Of a DNA stretch of 64,000 nucleotides, positions 34,487-43,235 are shown piece after piece. Source of the stretch: Phnomibacter ginsenosidimutans (GTDB taxonomy: Bacteria > Bacteroidota > Bacteroidia > Chitinophagales > Chitinophagaceae); contig NZ_CP046566.1 in the NCBI RefSeq assembly GCF_009740285.1, forward strand, positions 3,386,658 through 3,450,657, in the 5' to 3' direction. Both the position numbers and the translations under genes were made by a program. The stretch's first letter is position 1. Each line of letters begins with the position of its first letter. The notes under the pieces were generated by a model that saw nothing but the letters and a program-made list of their open reading frames with translations, did not search any database and was not told where the DNA came from.

Positions 34487-35197
34487 TTGGCTATGCTGAA
34501 GAGCTCTATTTCGCAACTACCCATCACCAATCAGGAAGCTGTAAAAGGCAGCGAGATTCGAACCAGCATCTTTTCGCTGATTCGGGAGAAGCACCCTGCC
34601 TTTGACCAAGACAGTATTTTATCGTTGGATGAGTTGAATGCCTTTCGGCGGATGTACCTGAAGCAACTCATGGAGCAGGAAAAAGGCGAACTGGCACAAA
34701 TTGACCTTGATGTAATGACGGCCATTCAGCACAATGCCATCCTCAGCGAAAACATAGAACCTGAAATGGAAGCCACGCTGACCCGTGGTCAAAAACTGGC
34801 CGACATGATTGCCAGTTTTGGTGGCAGCTGGACTTTTATTCTTTCTTTTTTCTCGTTTTTAATGATATGGATGGCAGTGAATGTGTGGGTGCTCAGCAGC
34901 AAACCTTTCGATCCGTTTCCATTCATCTTGCTCAACCTTATTTTGTCGTGCCTTGCGGCCATACAGGCGCCCATAATTATGATGAGCCAAAACCGACAAG
35001 AACAAAAAGACCGCTTGAGGGCGGAGCATGATTATAAAATCAACCTGAAAGCAGAACTCGAAATAAAATTATTGAGCGAAAAGATTGATCACCTGTTGGT
35101 GCATCAAAACAAAAAACTGCTGGAAATACAAGATGTGCAAATAGACTATCTGGAAGATTTGATGAAAAAAATAGGACAGCAACCACCCCGTGCCTGA
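34487..35197 (+). CDS. DUF1003-family membrane protein
   Basis: A 236-residue protein. It has a soluble N-terminal part, then the DUF1003 core: TRGQKLADMIASFGGSWTFI near residue 103, a two-helix membrane hairpin (ILSFFSFLMIWMAVNVWVL and FILLNLILSCLAAIQAPIIMM) and the signature MSQNRQEQKDRLRAEHDYK near 165. The C-terminal helix (LKAELEIKLLSEKIDHLLVH) is a probable coiled coil. A second ATG two codons downstream is equally possible as start. Function unknown. Confidence 0.88.
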   Translation: MAMLKSSISQLPITNQEAVKGSEIRTSIFSLIREKHPAFDQDSILSLDELNAFRRMYLKQLMEQEKGELAQIDLDVMTAIQHNAILSENIEPEMEATLTRGQKLADMIASFGGSWTFILSFFSFLMIWMAVNVWVLSSKPFDPFPFILLNLILSCLAAIQAPIIMMSQNRQEQKDRLRAEHDYKINLKAELEIKLLSEKIDHLLVHQNKKLLEIQDVQIDYLEDLMKKIGQQPPRA

Positions 35198-35300
35198 TGG
35201 CATACATGCGTTGGTGATGGCGCAGCATCCGGTTAGCAGGCCTAATGGCCGATAGTCATGAAATGTTGGGCAAATGCAGTGGAGCACTTATTTTCACTAC

Positions 35301-36194
35301 ATGGCACACGTACTAGAAGTAAACAACCTTGTAAAACACTATGGCCGCATACAGGCACTCAAAGGCGTAAGCCTGACGATACCCAAAGGCACAGTGTATG
35401 GCATTCTTGGCCCTAACGGCAGTGGCAAAACCACCATGCTGGGCCTTATCATGAACATATTGCAGCCCACCTCGGGCAGCATTCAGTTGTTTGGCGAAAC
35501 ACCCACTGCGGATCATCGCAAAAAGATTGGTACGCTATTGGAAACACCCAACTTTTACCACTACCTGAGTGCGGTGCAAAACCTGCGCATTGCGGCCGCC
35601 ATTAAAGGGGTAAGCAACCCCGATATTGATGGCGTACTGGAAAGAGTAAACCTGCTTCAACGCAAAGACAGCGCTTTTCAAACCTACTCGCTGGGTATGA
35701 AACAACGCCTGGCCATAGCCAGTTGCCTCATTGGCAACCCGGAAGTGATGGTGTTTGACGAGCCTACCAACGGCCTCGACCCCGTGGGCATTGCAGAAAT
35801 ACGTGACCTGATTAAAAAGCTGGCACACGAAGGCAAAACCATTATTATGGCCAGCCACCTGCTGGATGAAGTAGAAAAAGTATGTACCCATGTGGCCATT
35901 TTGAAAAGAGGCGAACTGATAGCCAGTGGTCATGTAGATGAAATACTGGCGCATGATGATGTGGTGGAAGTAGGTGCCGCTAACGCAGCCGCATTGATGC
36001 AGGTGCTACGCAGCATGCCGCTCAACACCGGTGTGCACGAAGCAGAAGCCGGCAAATGCAGCATTCACTTTGCACCGGGCACCGCCGATTTGGCCGCTGT
36101 CAACAAATACTGCTTTGAACAGGGCGTAGTGCTCAATCATTTACAACAGAAAAAGAAAAGCCTCGAAAGCAAGTTTATTGAACTGACAGGATGA
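35301..36194 (+). CDS. ABC transporter ATP-binding protein
   Basis: A 297-residue ATPase of an ABC-2 type exporter; the ATG at 35301 (MAHVLEVNNLVKHYGRIQAL) is the family-like start. Walker A is ILGPNGSGKTTMLG near residue 39. The Q-loop lies in GTLLETPNFYHYLS, the signature in TYSLGMKQRLAIA near 132, Walker B in VMVFDEPTNGLDP near 152 and the H-loop in IIMASHLLDEVEKV near 187. A C-terminal domain of about 80 residues is typical of CcmA/drug-exporter subunits. The permease gene follows after 130 bases of low-complexity spacer. Confidence 0.93.
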   Translation: MAHVLEVNNLVKHYGRIQALKGVSLTIPKGTVYGILGPNGSGKTTMLGLIMNILQPTSGSIQLFGETPTADHRKKIGTLLETPNFYHYLSAVQNLRIAAAIKGVSNPDIDGVLERVNLLQRKDSAFQTYSLGMKQRLAIASCLIGNPEVMVFDEPTNGLDPVGIAEIRDLIKKLAHEGKTIIMASHLLDEVEKVCTHVAILKRGELIASGHVDEILAHDDVVEVGAANAAALMQVLRSMPLNTGVHEAEAGKCSIHFAPGTADLAAVNKYCFEQGVVLNHLQQKKKSLESKFIELTG

Positions 36195-36239
36195 GCTGGA
36201 AATATGGAAAAAGAAATAAGGAATGAAGAATAAGAAATT

Positions 36240-36315
36240 GAAAAACTTACTCTGATTTATTTGCCTTTTTGCATTTCGCTTTTTGCTTTCAGCCTTCTGC
36301 TTTTAGCCTCTTAAA
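36240..36315. repeat. Low-complexity CTTTTTGC/TTCAGCC spacer
   Basis: The gap between the two ABC genes consists mostly of near-repeats such as TTTGCCTTTTTGC, GCTTTTTGCTTTCAGCC and TTCTGCTTTTAGCC. The same words occur in the argC-argD gap at 12570-12735. Confidence 0.5.
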
Positions 36316-36324
36316 AAACATATT

Positions 36325-37107
36325 ATGAAATCACTATTACAAATAGAATGGATGAAAATAAGGCACTACAAAACCTTCTGGATTTTGTTTGCTCTGTTTA
36401 TCATCTCCGTGTTTGGTTTGAACATGATTGTGTTCAAAGTAAAACAAGCCATTGACGAAGCCGACCCTTTGCTGAAAGCCATGACCAGCGGGCCTTTCGG
36501 CTTTCCTGATGTTTGGAAAACCGTAGGCTGGCTCACCGGCTGGCTGCTGTATTTTCCGGGCTTCATTATGATCTTTTTGGTGACCAATGAATTTACCTAC
36601 CGCACCCACCGGCAAAACATTATTGATGGCTGGAGCCGCAAACAATTTGTGAGTGTAAAACTCGTGATGGCCGCCATCCTCGCTGCCATTTGCACCCTTA
36701 TGATGGTGCTGGCATCGTTGGTGTTTGGCTTTGCTTCGGGCACTTCCTTTTCTGTAAGCAACCTCGAGTTTATTGGCTACTTTTTCCTGACCAGTTACAC
36801 ATATATGCTCTTTGCATTTATGCTGGCGTTGTTTCTGCGGAGAGCAGCCTTATCGGTGGGCATCTTCTTTATCTATGCCCTCATTTTCGATAACCTGATT
36901 AGTGGTTTCATCAGCGGACAAACCAATACACCAATCGGCAGCTATATAGCGCCCTTACAGGTTGCAGATGATTTGTTTCAGATTCCGTTCATTGGCAAAA
37001 TGCTGCCCAACCGGCCAGAGCTGTGGATACTGCTGATCATTATTGCTGCATGGATTGTGTTCTACCACTTTATTTCGCTGCGCAAATTTGAAAAACAGGA
37101 TTTGTAA
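36325..37107 (+). CDS. ABC-2 type transporter permease
   Basis: A 260-residue membrane protein with six hydrophobic segments: FWILFALFIISVFGLNMIVF, GWLLYFPGFIMIFLV, LVMAAILAAICTLMMVLAS, YFFLTSYTYMLFAFMLALFL, VGIFFIYALIFDNLIS and LWILLIIIAAWIVFYHFI. The EFTYRTHRQNIIDGWSRKQF loop after helix 2 is the conserved ABC-2 intracellular motif. It pairs with the ATPase gene just upstream. Substrate unknown. Confidence 0.9.
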   Translation: MKSLLQIEWMKIRHYKTFWILFALFIISVFGLNMIVFKVKQAIDEADPLLKAMTSGPFGFPDVWKTVGWLTGWLLYFPGFIMIFLVTNEFTYRTHRQNIIDGWSRKQFVSVKLVMAAILAAICTLMMVLASLVFGFASGTSFSVSNLEFIGYFFLTSYTYMLFAFMLALFLRRAALSVGIFFIYALIFDNLISGFISGQTNTPIGSYIAPLQVADDLFQIPFIGKMLPNRPELWILLIIIAAWIVFYHFISLRKFEKQDL

Positions 37108-37127
37108 ATCAAGAATATTTGTGCAGC

Positions 37128-37646
37128 ATGCCTCACTATACATTTATACTATGCCTTTTGATCATCGCACAAACCAGTTTCGCACAAACACCCACTGAAA
37201 CAAAAGGTCATCAGGAGACTGGTTCCCAGCAGCAACCAGTATATATCATTTTTGGAGTGTATTGTGGCGAATGCTTGGGGCACTGTGCAACTATGTATAG
37301 TTACAACATGAAAAGTGACTCAAATCAATTGTTTGTAGACACAACTGATAGTTTTTTTAAACTTAACGGTCGCATTATTTGCAAAACACCAATTCAAGAT
37401 CCTACAAAACTTCTTATCGTTAATAAACTTGTCCAACAAATTCCGAATACTTTTCTAGATACCGATGTTAGAGAACAAAAGCTTGGGTGTCCAGACTGTA
37501 CGGATGGGTGCGGCATTTACTTCGAACTTGGACAAAAAAACATCTCCAAGAAATTTTATATCGACCTCCATTCCAAACATCTTACAAAAGAAGTAAGCGC
37601 ATTTTGCGACCGCATCAAAGAGACTTTGAATTTGTTATATCAATAG
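37128..37646 (+). CDS. Cys-rich secreted protein, unknown
   Basis: A 172-residue protein from the ATG at 37128 with signal peptide MPHYTFILCLLIIAQTSFAQ. The mature part has two Cys clusters, FGVYCGECLGHCATMY near residue 43 and LGCPDCTDGCGIYF near 122. They may bind a metal or form disulfides. The coding sequence is more AT-rich than its neighbours. It starts 20 bases after the ABC permease but looks unrelated in origin. No family recognised. Confidence 0.6.
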   Translation: MPHYTFILCLLIIAQTSFAQTPTETKGHQETGSQQQPVYIIFGVYCGECLGHCATMYSYNMKSDSNQLFVDTTDSFFKLNGRIICKTPIQDPTKLLIVNKLVQQIPNTFLDTDVREQKLGCPDCTDGCGIYFELGQKNISKKFYIDLHSKHLTKEVSAFCDRIKETLNLLYQ

Positions 37647-37697
37647 AAATGGCTTTCTCTTAAAATAATATTGGTGAAGAAACGTTGAATTTGATGC

Positions 37698-38626
37698 TTA
37701 CTTCCCTGCCAAATCTTGCAATGCTTTTTCTATGGTTGGAAACTGAAAAGTAAAGCCCGCTGATTGAATTTTATGTGCCGAAACATTCGTGCTTTTCAAT
37801 ACTTCCACACTGCGTTCGCCCATCATGGTTTTGAGCACAAATTCGGGTACGTTCATTTTGATGAACGCTTTGCCGTGCATAGCTTTTGCCAGCGTCAGCG
37901 TTAAAGCTTCGTTGCTTACAGGATGTGGTGCAACGGCATTGTACACTCCATTTACCGAAGGTTCATACAAGGTATAAATGATCATGCGGCAGAGGTCGTG
38001 AATGTGAATCCAGCTCACCATTTGCCGGCCATTGCCGAGTACACCTGCCACCCTGAATTGCAGCGGTTTTTTAAACTCCGCCAAAGCACCGCCATCTTTT
38101 GCCAGCACAATGCCAATGCGTGGAATTACCAGTCGACGACCCATGCTGGCAACAGGTGTTATTGCGGCTTCCCACAAACGGCAGGTTTCGCCAAGGAACT
38201 GCGCATCTGCAGGATCGGTTTCTACAAATGCCGGATGACCTGACACATCGGCACCATACCAACCAATGGCTGATGCACTCACTACTGTGCTTATTTTATT
38301 GTCGAGGGTACGCAAAGCTTCCGCAATGAGCTGCCCGCTTTGTACACGACTGTCAACAATTTCTTTTTGTAAGCATCGGTCCATGGCTTGGCTACCACAG
38401 GGGCGCCAGCCAAATGCACCACCGCATCTGCTGCAGCCACAGCCGCAGCATCTATAAAGCCAGATGCTACATCCCATTTGGCAAAAGACAATCCTTGTTT
38501 GGCAGGCTGATGGGCGGGCTTGCGGGTGAGCACAATCACTTCGTGACCGGCCGCCAACAACATGTTGGTAAGGTATTGCCCTACCAAGCCTGTGCCACCA
38601 GTAATCAATATGGTTTTAGGATGCAT
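37698..38626 (-). CDS. TIGR01777/SDR39U1-type NAD-dependent epimerase, frameshifted
   Basis: Extended SDR-family oxidoreductase. The start MHPKTILITGGTGLVGQYL has the Rossmann GGxGxxG motif, and VVHLAGAPVVAKPWTDAYK is diagnostic of the TIGR01777 group. That frame then goes out. The -1 frame continues EIVDSRVQSGQLIAEAL, VVSASAIGWYGADVSGHPAF and QMVSWIHIHDLCRMIIYTL through to the C-terminus. The break lies at 38364-38368, a run of five A on the coding strand (TACAAAAAGAAATT); a sixth A restores a 309-residue protein of normal length. Substrate of the family is unknown. Confidence 0.87.
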
Positions 38627-38692
38627 GTGTACGATTTATGATATAACAGCAACGCAGCTACACTGTTCGGCAAAGATGCCCACAAAAAAATT

Positions 38693-38714
38693 GCCCCGCT
38701 AAAAATAGCGGGGC
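38693..38714 (-). terminator. Terminator after ftsZ
   Basis: GCCCCGCT / AGCGGGGC, a perfect 8-bp stem around a six-base loop, followed on the minus strand by AATTTTTTT. It lies 38 bases beyond the ftsZ stop and marks the end of the division and cell-wall cluster. Confidence 0.88.
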
Positions 38715-38751
38715 CTTACTTCAACTAAAAACACAATCTAAGCTAATACGA

Positions 38752-40722
38752 CTAATCAGGTTTTTCACCATGCAGGAAGTTGTTCAACGTACTGATGGTG
38801 GCCTGGTTGTTATCATCTGATTTTACCTGAGCACGGCTGTAGAAATCTTCTACATTGGCAATGCTGTTGTGCAGGTTCATGTCACGGCGCAAGTAAGCAG
38901 GCACCTGCTCAAACTCGCTGTTGGTATCGAGGTGAGAAGGGTTGTAGCTCAGGTTGCGCAACCGGTTGATGCGTTCCTTTGCCCGGCGCTTTTGCTCTTC
39001 ATCTTCAGATAAATCTTGTGCACTGCTGTTGTCGAACATGCTGATTTGGCCATGCTCTGCCACAGGTGAAGTTGACTCTTCGAAAGAAAGGCTAATGCCA
39101 GATACTGCAGCGGCTTCTTCGTTGTACTCTTCCTGCAAAGTAGGCTTCCAGGGCTCTACCGGCGTTTCCGTTACAATGGGGGCTACCGGTGCAGCAGGCA
39201 CTTCTACCTCAGGCATTTCCTGCATGGTGGGCATTACATTTTCCTCAGCAGGTGTTTCCTCTTTCTGCACGGCAGATGCTTCTGCATAAATCTGTGCTGG
39301 TCTGCTCAAAAAAACAGGGGTAGGAATCACCACTTCTTCTTTCACTTCTTCTACTGAAGGAGGAATAACTGTAGCTGTATCTTCTACCTGCAATTCGAAC
39401 ATGAATGGCATGCTGGCTTCTTCTACAGCACGAAGTGTTTCCATTACCGTTGTTTCAGGAGCAATGGCTTCTGGTGCCATGGCTACAATAGTTTCCTCCA
39501 CTTCTGTTTCCACTTCAGGCGTGGCAGGAGTTGCTACTGTTGCAGTCAGCTCGGGTGTTTCCAGTGTAAACACTTCAGCTGTTTCTTCATTCACAACTGG
39601 TGCAGCGGGAGCTACTTCTGTTGGCTTATGAAAAAATACTTCTTCAGTTTTAGCCTCAGTAGCATTCATGTCGAGGGTAAGCACAATTTGTGGCTCAGCT
39701 ACCGGCATGGCTTTGGGAGCAGCTGTTTTTACAGCACTTGCTTTTTCAAAAGGGTCTTTGTGATCAAAACCCGTAGCTATGATGGTTACACCCAGCTGGT
39801 CGCCCAGGTTTTCATCGTAACCCATACCCATGATGACATCGGTGTCTTCACCACTTTGCTCACGAACATAGTTCTGAATAGCTTCCAGTTCTTCCATGGT
39901 GTATTCATACTCACCTTCAGCAGAACTGATGTTGAGCAGAATCCACTTGGCGCCGCGGATGTCATTGTCGTTGAGCAATGGTGAATTGGTAGCAGCTTCA
40001 ATCGCTTTGATGGCACGGTTTTCACCAGCGGCAGTAGCACTACCAAGGATGGCCACACCACCATTGCGCATTACAGTACAAACGTCTGCAAAGTCAACGT
40101 TGATGTGACCGTTGGCGTTGATCACATCGGTGATACAACGGGCCGCAGTAGTCAATACATCATCGGCTTTTGAAAATGCTTCTTTCATTTTCAGGTTGCC
40201 AAACTGACTGCGCAGTTTATCGTTGCTGATCACCAGCAATGTATCTACATGCTCTTTCAGTTCTTCGATGCCTTTGCGGGCTTGCGCCATACGCTTAGGA
40301 CCTTCAAACTGAAAAGGCGTAGTAACAATACCAACGGTAAGAATGCCAAGGTCTTTACAAATTCTGGCTACAGTTGGTGCGCCACCAGTACCTGTACCAC
40401 CACCCATACCGGCAGTGATAAAAGCCATCTTGGTATCGCTTTCGAGAATGCGGCGAATTTCTTCGAGGCTTTCTTCGGTAGCTTCTTTACCAACTTGAGG
40501 ATTGGCACCTGCACCCAAACCTTGTGTGAGGTGTGGGCCCAACTGAATTTTATACGGAACGGGTGAACTGTTCAATGCTTGTGCATCGGTATTGCAAATG
40601 ATGAAATCAACATTCTGAATTTGCTGCCGAAACATGTGGTTCACCGCATTGCCGCCACCACCACCAAAACCTAAAACCTTGATGATGTTGGACTTTTCCT
40701 GGGGCATATCAAAGTGGATCAT
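38752..40722 (-). CDS. ftsZ: Cell division protein FtsZ with long C-terminal extension
   Basis: Tubulin-like GTPase that forms the division ring. The 656-residue protein is much longer than the usual 380-400. The GTPase core (about 10-320) has [22 protein letters not shown], the tubulin signature [13 protein letters not shown] near 107 and the NADFADV-like T7 region ([11 protein letters not shown]). The rest is a Glu/Pro/Val/Thr-rich disordered linker of about 270 residues, as in many Bacteroidota. The FtsA-binding peptide is [10 protein letters not shown] near 604, followed by a further tail of about 45 residues. An ATG five codons in is also possible. It is last in the leftward cluster. Confidence 0.96.
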   Translation of the reverse strand: MIHFDMPQEKSNIIKVLGFGGGGGNAVNHMFRQQIQNVDFIICNTDAQALNSSPVPYKIQLGPHLTQGLGAGANPQVGKEATEESLEEIRRILESDTKMAFITAGMGGGTGTGGAPTVARICKDLGILTVGIVTTPFQFEGPKRMAQARKGIEELKEHVDTLLVISNDKLRSQFGNLKMKEAFSKADDVLTTAARCITDVINANGHINVDFADVCTVMRNGGVAILGSATAAGENRAIKAIEAATNSPLLNDNDIRGAKWILLNISSAEGEYEYTMEELEAIQNYVREQSGEDTDVIMGMGYDENLGDQLGVTIIATGFDHKDPFEKASAVKTAAPKAMPVAEPQIVLTLDMNATEAKTEEVFFHKPTEVAPAAPVVNEETAEVFTLETPELTATVATPATPEVETEVEETIVAMAPEAIAPETTVMETLRAVEEASMPFMFELQVEDTATVIPPSVEEVKEEVVIPTPVFLSRPAQIYAEASAVQKEETPAEENVMPTMQEMPEVEVPAAPVAPIVTETPVEPWKPTLQEEYNEEAAAVSGISLSFEESTSPVAEHGQISMFDNSSAQDLSEDEEQKRRAKERINRLRNLSYNPSHLDTNSEFEQVPAYLRRDMNLHNSIANVEDFYSRAQVKSDDNNQATISTLNNFLHGEKPD

Positions 40723-40796
40723 AATGTTTGTTTTTTGTTGCCTTCTTCACAGGCGGGTTAGTAAGTAAAAAACGAATGGATATATGGGGAGGGTGA

Positions 40797-42179
40797 TTAT
40801 TTTAATTCTGTATCGTCCTCTTCTTTAAAGATGTCGTAGATCGAATCCTTGAGCTTATCCCAGATGCTCTTGCGACCTTCCATGGTGGCAGGAGGTACTG
40901 GTGTTTCTTCAGGAAACTCATCGGTTACGATGGTCACTTCCGGTGCTTTAAACTGCTCGGGCACTTTAATTGAAAACTCTGCGTTCGACGTCACGAATTC
41001 TTTCTTCTTCCGTTCGAAATCTGAGTAGCCTTTTAAAATCAAACCAATACAGGTAGCATACATTGGCTTGGTCAGCTCATCAATGTAACCGCTGCTCAAA
41101 TGCTCGTTAGGGTAACCAATGCGGGCATTCAATCCGGTTTGATACTCGGTGAGCTGCAACAAGTGCTTGAGCTGCGAACCACCACCTGTGAGGATGATGC
41201 CGCCATTGAGCTGCTTGTTGTCCATGCCTACTTGCTTGAGGTGATAAATTACGAAGTCGAGAATTTCACTCATGCGGGCCTGAATGATTTGTGATAAGGT
41301 TTTTACACCTACCTGCTTGGGCTGCATACCACGAATTCCGGGGATGGTAATGATGGCATTTGCTTTTGCTTCCTGACTGAGTGCACTACCAAACTGCACC
41401 TTCATGGCTTCTGCCTGGCTCTTGAGTACACCCAATCCGGTTTTGATATCGTTGGTGATGTTTTCGCCACCAAAAGGAATCACCGCAGTGTGCTTCAATA
41501 TGCCTTCGTGAAAAACAGCGAGGTCGCTGGTGCCGCCACCAATATCGAGGATGGCAACACCTGCTTCGAGGTCATGATCACACATAACAGCATCGGCAGA
41601 AGCGAGGGGCTGCAGCACAATGTCTTTGATGCTGAGTTCGCTGCGGTTTACAGCACGGGTGATGTTACGGATAGCGTATTTATCACCAGTGATGATATGA
41701 AAATTGGCACCCAGTTTTACACCACTGTAGCCAATAGGATTTTTAATGTTTTGAAAATTATCTACGTTGAATTCCTGCGGAATAACGTCGATAATTTGAT
41801 CGCCTGCAGGGATGTAGGTTTTGCGCTGATCAGCAATCAGTTTATCTACATCAGCCTGAGAAATTTCCATTTCCATTTCCTGACGAACGAGATCGCCCCG
41901 GGTTTGCAAGCTTTTGATGTGATGGCCGGCAATGCCCACATACACTTCGCTAATGTTGAGGCTGGGGTTGCTCTGGCGACAAGCGGCCATGGCTTCTTTT
42001 ACCGCCAATACAGCGTTGTCGATGTTGAGTACCTGGCCATGCTGTACTGAGTTGTTGGAGCTGGCTTTACCAAAGCCAAGAATCTCCAGCTTTCCATACT
42101 CATTCTTGCGGCCGGCAATAGCAGCAATTTTGGTAGTGCCTATATCAAGGCCTACAATGATGGGATTCGTGTTACTCAT
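40797..42179 (-). CDS. ftsA: Cell division protein FtsA
   Basis: Actin-like protein that tethers FtsZ to the membrane and recruits the divisome. The 460-residue protein has the phosphate-1 motif VGLDIGTTKIAAIAG at the N-terminus, the SHS2/1C domain (VYVGIAGHHIKSLQ near 81), phosphate-2 VAILDIGGGTSDLAVF near 209 and the adenosine motif GGIILTGGGSQLKHL near 331. The C-terminus WDKLKDSIYDIFKEE is the amphipathic membrane-targeting helix region. It lies 12 bases after ftsQ and 74 bases before ftsZ. Confidence 0.96.
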   Translation of the reverse strand: MSNTNPIIVGLDIGTTKIAAIAGRKNEYGKLEILGFGKASSNNSVQHGQVLNIDNAVLAVKEAMAACRQSNPSLNISEVYVGIAGHHIKSLQTRGDLVRQEMEMEISQADVDKLIADQRKTYIPAGDQIIDVIPQEFNVDNFQNIKNPIGYSGVKLGANFHIITGDKYAIRNITRAVNRSELSIKDIVLQPLASADAVMCDHDLEAGVAILDIGGGTSDLAVFHEGILKHTAVIPFGGENITNDIKTGLGVLKSQAEAMKVQFGSALSQEAKANAIITIPGIRGMQPKQVGVKTLSQIIQARMSEILDFVIYHLKQVGMDNKQLNGGIILTGGGSQLKHLLQLTEYQTGLNARIGYPNEHLSSGYIDELTKPMYATCIGLILKGYSDFERKKKEFVTSNAEFSIKVPEQFKAPEVTIVTDEFPEETPVPPATMEGRKSIWDKLKDSIYDIFKEEDDTELK

Positions 42180-42191
42180 ATAGATCGTGTT

Positions 42192-43235
42192 TTAGTTGTT
42201 GTTATTGTTGGGTGATAAAATCGCTTTCGGGGTTTTGACTGAATCATTGTTTTTTGGTGTGATAGGTTTATTGTTGGCAGCAGGTGTTTTGTTGTTGGTT
42301 GTTACCGGCAATTCTGTTTTGATACCGGTTTCTGCTTCTTGTACAATCCGTCCTTGTCCGGCAGTCATTTCAATAGCAGTAGCATTTACTTCATTCTTGC
42401 TTTGCTCTACCAACTGATTGAAAAGTTTCAATGCCTGTGCGGCATCTACACTACGCAAACTGTCGGCGCCTTTCGATGCCACAATTTGATTTTTGAAAGC
42501 CACACTAATCCGTGAATACGCATCAATGGGTTGCTTCGCCATTACCTGCTGGTAAAACAGTTTCAATCGTTGCAGTTTGTTTTTCATATCGCTGGTATCG
42601 CCCAAGTCTACCGTATGAAAACCAATGGCAGGATACAACTCAAAACGATTGCCAGGCAAGTATTCAATTTGTGCAGCCTGTGCATCCCAAAACTCATCTT
42701 GCTGCATAGCGGACACTACTTTCAATACTGCTGCAATGGCTTGCTTGTGCATTGCTTTATTATTGTTGTTCAATGCTGGCAAACCAGTAAATACGGGCAC
42801 TTCGGCGCGGTCGCTTCTACTGATGGGCAACTGCATACCGGCACTGTCTATATAGAAAGTAGAACCTTGTGTATCAAAAATTCTGGCCAGCGGTACCCGC
42901 TCCTGAATATTCACATGTAACACCGCTTCATTGTCCACATACAACTGTGCATCTTGTATCCAGATTTCTTTACGCAGTCGCTCTTCCATTTTGCGCAAAT
43001 CAAACTGATGGATATCTGATTTCAGGTTGCCACCAACTGATGCTGCCAGCATGTTGCGTACGTCTTTTTCTTCAATAAAGATTTTGCCTTCTACAGCATC
43101 AATATTGATGATAACACCGGCGCAGGGTTTTGTTTCACGCACCTGCATGCTGGTAAACATGAGTACCACAACTCCTGCTATCAGCAGCAACCAAACTGTG
43201 TTGCCCAGTATGCGATATATTTTTCTTTTACTCAA
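42192..43235 (-). CDS. ftsQ: Cell division protein FtsQ/DivIB
   Basis: Bitopic divisome protein. The 347-residue protein has a short cytosolic tail, one transmembrane helix (ILGNTVWLLLIAGVVVLMFTSM) and a POTRA-like domain (VIINIDAVEGKIFIEEKDVRNML, then SDIHQFDLRKMEERLRKEIWIQDAQLYVDN). The FtsQ beta domain follows (GNRFELYPAIGFHTVDLGD). A low-complexity Asn/Thr/Pro tail closes it. It overlaps murC by four bases (ATGA) and precedes ftsA by 12 bases; position supports the call more than sequence alone. Confidence 0.9.
   Translation of the reverse strand: MSKRKIYRILGNTVWLLLIAGVVVLMFTSMQVRETKPCAGVIINIDAVEGKIFIEEKDVRNMLAASVGGNLKSDIHQFDLRKMEERLRKEIWIQDAQLYVDNEAVLHVNIQERVPLARIFDTQGSTFYIDSAGMQLPISRSDRAEVPVFTGLPALNNNNKAMHKQAIAAVLKVVSAMQQDEFWDAQAAQIEYLPGNRFELYPAIGFHTVDLGDTSDMKNKLQRLKLFYQQVMAKQPIDAYSRISVAFKNQIVASKGADSLRSVDAAQALKLFNQLVEQSKNEVNATAIEMTAGQGRIVQEAETGIKTELPVTTNNKTPAANNKPITPKNNDSVKTPKAILSPNNNNN

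Noticed and set aside
34162-34605. 147-codon open frame after the TlpA gene
   Set aside because: Begins inside the terminator, crosses the repeat element and overlaps the DUF1003 gene in another frame.
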